Of a stretch of DNA of 64,000 bases, positions 59,345 to 64,000 are shown piece after piece (positions within the stretch are counted from its first letter, which is position 1; each line of letters begins with the position of its first letter). This stretch comes from Paenibacillus prosopidis. Lineage in GTDB: Bacteria; Bacillota; Bacilli; Paenibacillales; Paenibacillaceae. The stretch covers positions 248,001 to 312,000 of the forward strand of contig NZ_QPJD01000003.1 in NCBI RefSeq assembly GCF_003337375.1, written 5' to 3'. The notes below the pieces were generated by a model. The model was not told the origin of the DNA and made no database searches. It worked only from the letters and a program-made list of their open reading frames with translations. The translations under genes were made by a program, and so were the position numbers.

Positions 59345-59563
59345 TGTGGAATAACCTTTCCAAAGCCTTTTTCACAGGTGGTAAGGTCAAAAATCTGGAC
59401 GTGTAATTATTATTAGGTAGTAAAATGGGAAAAGAGAGCTGAATAAGTCATTGTGTAGCACGGTTACTGGTGTTATTTTATTGAAGTACGGGAGGATAAT
59501 TGCAACGTTCAGCGATCTGGAACCGTACTTAACACGTATACTAAGTGAAGGGTGGGACTAGGC

Positions 59564-59749
59564 TTGTATGAATATAAATATGTAGAAACTTCATTAGGTG
59601 GATTTTTCACAGATGCAGTACATAGAGAAACAATTGGTGAACATGCAAAAGACGGATGGAGATTAGTACAGGTTTTGCCGACACATTATAATGGTCACGG
59701 GAAACCTACAGCGTACGAAATTATTTTTGAACGATTAATACAAAAATAG
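59564..59749 (+). CDS. DUF4177-like protein
   Basis: This 61-residue protein matches the DUF4177 layout: YEYKYVE at the start, the central HAKDGWRLVQVLP (A-x-x-GW-x-L-V) and YEIIFER at the end. These small proteins are widespread and of unknown function. I chose the TTG at 59564, which gives the usual MYEYK start and has GGGTGGGA about seven bases upstream; a GTG at 59552 lies inside that site. It is a single gene; the next gene starts 48 bases later and may share its transcript. Confidence 0.75.
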   Translation: MYEYKYVETSLGGFFTDAVHRETIGEHAKDGWRLVQVLPTHYNGHGKPTAYEIIFERLIQK

Positions 59750-59797
59750 AAAAAAGCTTGCTACGCTAACCGGACAATTTAAATTGGAGGAATATCA

Positions 59798-60106
59798 ATG
59801 AGTCAACGCTATCGTATTACAAGAGCATTTCAGGAAAATGGCAATTCGGCGCAAATCATATCTTTGGAAGAGTGCAAACAGTATTTCTCGTCCAAACCTG
59901 ATTTTGCCTATTCATCAGTGTTTACGGTAACAGGTTCAACCAGCATGTCCATTGAGGGAGATTTTTTCATGTGGAGCTATGGTGATACAAAAATCCCATT
60001 CAGGCATTATGAGGGAGATATTTACGTATCCGCCGCCAATGAAGCGGTGATCCCCAAAATGATTGAGGTTGCGGGCGAATTAGGAGCGGATGTGCTGGAA
60101 GGGTAA
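59798..60106 (+). CDS. Hypothetical protein
   Basis: This 102-residue soluble protein is not recognised. It begins MSQRYRITRAFQENGNSAQ and has the mixed alpha/beta segments SSVFTVTGSTSMSIEGDFFM and GDIYVSAANEAVIPKMIEVA. The ATG follows TTGGAGGA. There is no signal peptide or membrane segment. A perfect 17-bp inverted repeat at 60194 probably ends its transcript. The function is unknown. Confidence 0.7.
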   Translation: MSQRYRITRAFQENGNSAQIISLEECKQYFSSKPDFAYSSVFTVTGSTSMSIEGDFFMWSYGDTKIPFRHYEGDIYVSAANEAVIPKMIEVAGELGADVLEG

Positions 60107-60192
60107 TTTTTTTCAATACTTGTTTGATGGATGCGTCATAAATGCCTCTTTCAAAGCAAGGAGCGAGGTACAACCCTAAATCCATCAGATAC

Positions 60193-60237
60193 AAACCGCC
60201 AAAATCCTTGAAAATCAAGGATTTTGGCGGTTTTTGC
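60193..60237. terminator. Strong bidirectional terminator
   Basis: A perfect 17-bp inverted repeat, AACCGCCAAAATCCTTG with CAAGGATTTTGGCGGTT, around AAAAT, with T and A runs on the two sides. It can stop both the plus-strand gene and the minus-strand LysR gene. Confidence 0.9.
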
Positions 60238-60292
60238 GATGTGAGAGCAGGTACAATAAATGCAATTGGACCATAGTTGCAGACATAAAAGT

Positions 60293-61165
60293 TTAGCGAA
60301 CCAGCTCAATTAACTTGCTTGCTGCACTGGAAAGCGGCATGTTCCGCATAATCATAATCCCTACGTGAGAGGGCGGCAGCGGCACGTCTAATTGAATCTC
60401 GAAGAGGGAGCCCTCCTCCAGCTCCTTCGAAACAAATTCTCTGGTTACATAAGAGATTCCGAGTCCTCTCCGAGCAAACTCGATAAGTAGATCCACGCTT
60501 CCTACCTCAATTTCAGGTTTGAGTTTATAGCCATAGCTTTGAAACAATTCCGTAATGGCCATTCGTGCCCGGCTATTCCGGGAGAATAGGATGACGGGGT
60601 GCTCGAGCAACTTATCCAGCGATAAAACCATGTTCTTAAGCTCGGCATAACGTTCCCCCGCTACAAAGCAATCCCTAAGCTGAATACTTTCCCTCACTTC
60701 CAGCTGAGGATCGTCGATCGGCATACGAACGACGCCCAAATCAATTTTTCCTTCTTTCAAGAAAGCAATAACTTCCGGCGTCGTTCCATGATTCAGGTGC
60801 AATCTAATGCGGGGATACTTCTTATGAAAATCTTCCAAATAAGGAAGCAAGTAATGCTTAAACAGCGAATCGCTACCGCCGATACGCAGCTCGCCGCTGT
60901 CCAAATTTCTAAGCGCGGCCATTTTTTCTTCGGCCAGCGATATTAAGATCTGAGACTGCTCAATATAGGAATACAGTATAGCGCCCTCTTGCGTCAGCTC
61001 AACGCCTTTGGAATTCCGGTAAAACAATGTGATGCCAAAGCTGTCTTCCAGCTGTTTGATAGCATGGCTGACGCTTGGTTGTGTGAGATACAACGCTTTG
61101 GCAGCCTGTGTCAGACTTCCTGTCTTCGATGCCCAATAAAAAACTTTATACAATTCGTTATTCAT
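60293..61165 (-). CDS. LysR-family transcriptional regulator
   Basis: This 290-residue regulator has an N-terminal winged HTH (LTQAAKALYLTQPSVSHAIKQL, shortened here: residues ~18-40) and a substrate-binding domain with GELRIGGSDSLFKHYLLPYL. LysR proteins bind a small metabolite and usually control a divergent gene. Here the divergent genes are zwf and tkt, across 180 bases, so it probably regulates glucose-6-phosphate dehydrogenase. The ligand is unknown. The ATG at 61165 has CAGGAGC upstream. The domain layout is normal and nothing is missing. Confidence 0.93.
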   Translation of the reverse strand: MNNELYKVFYWASKTGSLTQAAKALYLTQPSVSHAIKQLEDSFGITLFYRNSKGVELTQEGAILYSYIEQSQILISLAEEKMAALRNLDSGELRIGGSDSLFKHYLLPYLEDFHKKYPRIRLHLNHGTTPEVIAFLKEGKIDLGVVRMPIDDPQLEVRESIQLRDCFVAGERYAELKNMVLSLDKLLEHPVILFSRNSRARMAITELFQSYGYKLKPEIEVGSVDLLIEFARRGLGISYVTREFVSKELEEGSLFEIQLDVPLPPSHVGIMIMRNMPLSSAASKLIELVR

Positions 61166-61345
61166 AGACGTGATCTATAGCTCCTGTAAAATATATTAAT
61201 TACTTGTATGTCCGCTAATCGTATTATAGTGGAATTACAGAAAAGAAACCAGAGCATGCGGAGTGGGATAATGTTCATGTTACTTTAACTGACGTTAATA
61301 TCATGCCGGACGTAACAATTAAGCTCTGATGGAAGGAGATGGAGA

Positions 61346-62872
61346 ATGGAGCCAATCACGATTGTCTTGTTTGGAGCAACAGGGGATTTAGCCAAAAGAA
61401 AGATTTACCCGGCCCTGTATAATTTGTTCCTCGATAATAAGCTGCCGCGATCTTTTTCCTTAATCGGCCTTGGAAGAAGAGAATGGACTGACGCATCATT
61501 TCAGGCAAATGTCGAGCAATCTCTTCGAGATTTTTCCAGACGCCAAGCGAACGACCCTGCATTGCTGAAAGAATTCCTGCAGGCATTCCGGTACAGCGTT
61601 CTGGATATTGGCCAAAAGAAAGATTATCAGAAGCTTCTGCTGCTCATTGAACAGCGGGAAGAGCAGCTTCGCATTCCACCGAATCGCATGTTTTACTTAT
61701 CTGTTGGACCTGAGTTTTTTGAAACAATCGCAGCCAACATTCAAGATAGCGGGCTAGGTTCCGCAAATGGCTGGAAGCGTCTTGTGATCGAGAAGCCTTT
61801 CGGACATGATTTGCAATCTGCCCGTGATCTTAATCAGAAGCTGAGCAATGCTTTTGCGGAAGATGAGATTTACCGGATCGATCATTATCTCGGCAAGCCG
61901 ATGGTGCAGAGGCTTGAGTCTTTGCAGCAGACCAACCCGGTCATACAGGCGTTATGGAACAACCGTCATATTGCCAACGTGCAGATTACGGCAAATGAAA
62001 CCGTCGGCGTGGAAGAAAGAGCGGGTTATTACGATCACGTAGGCGCGATAAGAGACATGTTCCAGAACCATATGCTGCAATTGCTTATGATGACGGCGAT
62101 TCAGCTGCCTCAGAAGAGCGCCTCCGATAAGGTGCGCTTTAAGAAGAAGCAGGTAATGGAGGCCCTCGAGCCGCTGCAAAAACAGGATGTTGGAGCCAGC
62201 GTTATCCGCGGGCAGTACGAAGCAGGAAGCATCCAAGGAAAGCCGGTAATCGGCTATACGTCCGAGCCGGGCATTGCTCCTGCATCTAAGAACGATACGT
62301 TTATTGCCGCCAGATTGCAAATCGATGATTACTTTTGGCGGGGAGTTCCTTTCTATATCCGTACAGGCAAAAGAATGAAGGAGAAATCGACGCGGATCGT
62401 TATTGAATTTAAAGATCCGTCTAAGCAGACCTTATCGGCAAGCGAAGATCTCATAGCACCTAATCTTCTTGTCATTGAAATGAGTCCTCACGAAGGCATT
62501 ACGCTTCAAATAAATACGAAGGATCCCCAGCATAAAGGGGAATTCAAACCTATTCATATCGACCTTCATCCAGGTGAAAAGGATTTTCCCGAGGCTTACG
62601 AAAATTTAATTCACGATGCAATGCACGGCGACGCTACGTTTTTTGCCCATTGGGATGAAGTCGAAATGTCCTGGGCATGGGTTGAGCCGATCCTGGAAGC
62701 ATTCGAAGAGAACCTGGTTCCGCTTCATCCGTATGCAGCGGGCACTAATGGGCCTGTCGAGTCCGATGCGTTACTAGCCCAGGACGGCTATCATTGGTGG
62801 TTCGATACCAAGCCTGAACAAGAAATTGAAGCAGAGGAAGGGAAACAATATGCCTACAACACAAACCATTGA
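61346..62872 (+). CDS. zwf: Glucose-6-phosphate 1-dehydrogenase
   Basis: This is the first enzyme of the oxidative pentose phosphate pathway; it oxidises glucose-6-phosphate to 6-phosphogluconolactone with NADP+. The N-terminal [16 protein letters not shown] is the cofactor motif; EKPFGHD and [12 protein letters not shown] (catalytic His180 region) mark the substrate site; FYIRTGKRM follows. The 508-residue length is normal. The ATG has GGAAGGAGATGGAGA upstream. Its last 23 bases overlap the transketolase gene, so the two are translationally coupled. The divergent LysR gene is its likely regulator. Confidence 0.97.
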   Translation: MEPITIVLFGATGDLAKRKIYPALYNLFLDNKLPRSFSLIGLGRREWTDASFQANVEQSLRDFSRRQANDPALLKEFLQAFRYSVLDIGQKKDYQKLLLLIEQREEQLRIPPNRMFYLSVGPEFFETIAANIQDSGLGSANGWKRLVIEKPFGHDLQSARDLNQKLSNAFAEDEIYRIDHYLGKPMVQRLESLQQTNPVIQALWNNRHIANVQITANETVGVEERAGYYDHVGAIRDMFQNHMLQLLMMTAIQLPQKSASDKVRFKKKQVMEALEPLQKQDVGASVIRGQYEAGSIQGKPVIGYTSEPGIAPASKNDTFIAARLQIDDYFWRGVPFYIRTGKRMKEKSTRIVIEFKDPSKQTLSASEDLIAPNLLVIEMSPHEGITLQINTKDPQHKGEFKPIHIDLHPGEKDFPEAYENLIHDAMHGDATFFAHWDEVEMSWAWVEPILEAFEENLVPLHPYAAGTNGPVESDALLAQDGYHWWFDTKPEQEIEAEEGKQYAYNTNH

Positions 62873-64000
62873 ACAGTTAGCGATCGATACGATCCGCACC
62901 TTGTCAATTGATGCCATTAACAGCGCCAATTCCGGTCATCCGGGGCTTCCAATGGGAGCAGCGCCGATGGCGTACACCCTTTGGTCCCAATTTTTGAGTC
63001 ACAATCCCGGCCATTCCAAGTGGTTTAACCGCGACCGTTTTGTATTGTCTGCAGGTCACGGTTCCGCTTTGCTGTACAGCCTTCTGCATTTGTCCGGCTA
63101 TCAGGTGTCGCTTGACGATTTGAAACAGTTCCGCAAGCTGAACAGCAAGACACCGGGACATCCTGAATTCGGGCACACGGATGGCGTTGATGCCACAACC
63201 GGTCCTTTGGGACAAGGGGTTGCGATGGCAGTCGGAATGGCGATGGCCGAAGCTCATCTGGCCGCAAAATTCAATCAAGACGGTTACTCGGTCATTGACC
63301 ATTATACGTATGCGCTTGTCGGAGACGGCTGTCTGATGGAAGGCATTTCATACGAGGCGATGTCCATGGCTGGACATATGAAGCTTGGCAAATTGATCGT
63401 CATGTACGATTCCAACGACATCTCTTTGGACGGAGCACTAAACCTTTCTTTCGGAGAGAATGTTCAAAAAAGAGCGGAGTCGGCTAATTGGCAATATTTA
63501 CGCGTTGAGGACGGCAATGATATTTCGAGTATTGCAGAAGCGATTGCGGCAGCTAAGCAAAATGATTCGCAGCCTACGCTCATCGAGATTCGGACGATTA
63601 TCGGTTACGGCAGCAAGGCAGCTGGAACGAATAAAGTACACGGCAATCCGCTCGGCAAAGAAGAGGCGAAGGCCACCAAGGAAGTTTACGGCTGGAATTA
63701 CGAGGAAGAGTTCACCGTTCCGGCAGAGGTTAAAGCTCATTTCGAGCAGCTTAAAAGCAAGGGCGGACTTAAAGAAGAAGAATGGAACAAACTGCTTGCT
63801 TCTTATACGGTCCAATATCCGGCTCAAGGCAAGGAACTCGCACAAGTTATTGACGGTACCGTTTCAATTGACGCTTCCAATATCCTGACGTTTGATGCAT
63901 CCAAGACGATTTCAACCCGCGTAGCGAGCGGCGAAGCTATCAATCACTACGTAAAAACCGTTCCTGCTATTTTTGGCGGCAGCGCCGATTTATCGCATTC
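62850..64000 (+). CDS. tkt: Transketolase (3' partial)
   Basis: This is the thiamine-diphosphate enzyme of the non-oxidative pentose phosphate pathway. The first 383 codons are visible. [38 protein letters not shown] and [21 protein letters not shown] are typical N-terminal motifs, and [13 protein letters not shown] is the diphosphate-binding GDG region. The frame is open to the last base, so the gene continues outside the window. The ATG at 62850 lies within the end of zwf and has GGAAGGGAAA upstream. Confidence 0.97.
   Translation, partial: MPTTQTIEQLAIDTIRTLSIDAINSANSGHPGLPMGAAPMAYTLWSQFLSHNPGHSKWFNRDRFVLSAGHGSALLYSLLHLSGYQVSLDDLKQFRKLNSKTPGHPEFGHTDGVDATTGPLGQGVAMAVGMAMAEAHLAAKFNQDGYSVIDHYTYALVGDGCLMEGISYEAMSMAGHMKLGKLIVMYDSNDISLDGALNLSFGENVQKRAESANWQYLRVEDGNDISSIAEAIAAAKQNDSQPTLIEIRTIIGYGSKAAGTNKVHGNPLGKEEAKATKEVYGWNYEEEFTVPAEVKAHFEQLKSKGGLKEEEWNKLLASYTVQYPAQGKELAQVIDGTVSIDASNILTFDASKTISTRVASGEAINHYVKTVPAIFGGSADLSH

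Noticed and set aside
60193..60237. The perfect 17-bp inverted repeat as a transposon end or operator
   Set aside because: Its position after one gene and before the end of a convergent gene, with T runs on both sides, is fully explained by a bidirectional terminator.
61166..61345. A specific LysR binding box between the LysR and zwf genes
   Set aside because: Several T-N11-A motifs can be found in this AT-rich gap, none with convincing symmetry, so I do not name one.

Overview
The window looks like a chromosomal segment of a Paenibacillus-like, spore-forming Firmicute. The reasons are YesM/YesN-type sensor kinase and AraC-type response regulator pairs next to LplB/YtcP-type sugar ABC transporters, strong purine-rich ribosome binding sites with frequent GTG and TTG starts, intrinsic terminators after most genes, a GerP-like spore protein, and a tmRNA 3' end of Bacillales type. 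The assignment rests on gene content only; no database search was possible.

Layout. 1-8.8 kb: the tail of a response regulator, then a carbohydrate operon (two LplB/YtcP-type permeases, a solute-binding lipoprotein, an HSL-family esterase, a GH3 beta-glucosidase and a small protein that resembles a detached GH3 C-terminal domain). 8.9-12.1 kb: an MFS drug exporter and a second, closely similar solute-binding lipoprotein on its own transcript. Both the operon and the second lipoprotein gene are preceded by the same pair of TCGGA-type direct repeats spaced 22 bp apart, which I propose is the regulator's operator. 12.2-23 kb: an AT-richer patchwork of short single genes (acetyltransferases, XRE-cupin regulator, methyltransferases, NUDIX, THEP1-like NTPase, SET-domain protein, M42 peptidase), with two frameshifted genes and a gene remnant. 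23.1-30.8 kb: a complete regulated module with sensor kinase, response regulator, sugar-binding lipoprotein, two permeases and a GH5 glucanase-like enzyme.

31-36.2 kb: two glycosyltransferases divergent from an NDP-sugar pyrophosphorylase and a UDP-glucose dehydrogenase, then an RlmJ-like protein with altered catalytic motifs. 36.3-45.4 kb: a nucleotidyltransferase next to a UvrA paralogue, a methyltransferase, an SDR, an erythromycin-esterase-like protein, an aminoglycoside-phosphotransferase-like protein and a ParB-like conserved protein. 45.4-50.4 kb: accessory DNA with a tmRNA 3'-end fragment (a probable island attachment scar), a BsuPI-like lipoprotein, a bacterial GRAS protein, and a group II intron whose maturase gene is frameshifted.

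50.5-60.1 kb: small accessory genes, including an ECF42 sigma factor flanked by three YciI/DGPF-type proteins. Two of those genes have an identical TGTCGA-N17-CGTCGT element upstream, and a weaker version precedes the third, which outlines a self-contained ECF42 regulon. 60.3-64 kb: a LysR regulator divergent from zwf and tkt (pentose phosphate pathway); tkt runs off the end of the window.

How the genes work together: the first module and the 23-30.8 kb module each appear to sense, import and hydrolyse plant-type oligosaccharides. The resulting glucose phosphate could feed zwf/tkt and the nucleotide-sugar genes; that link is inference.
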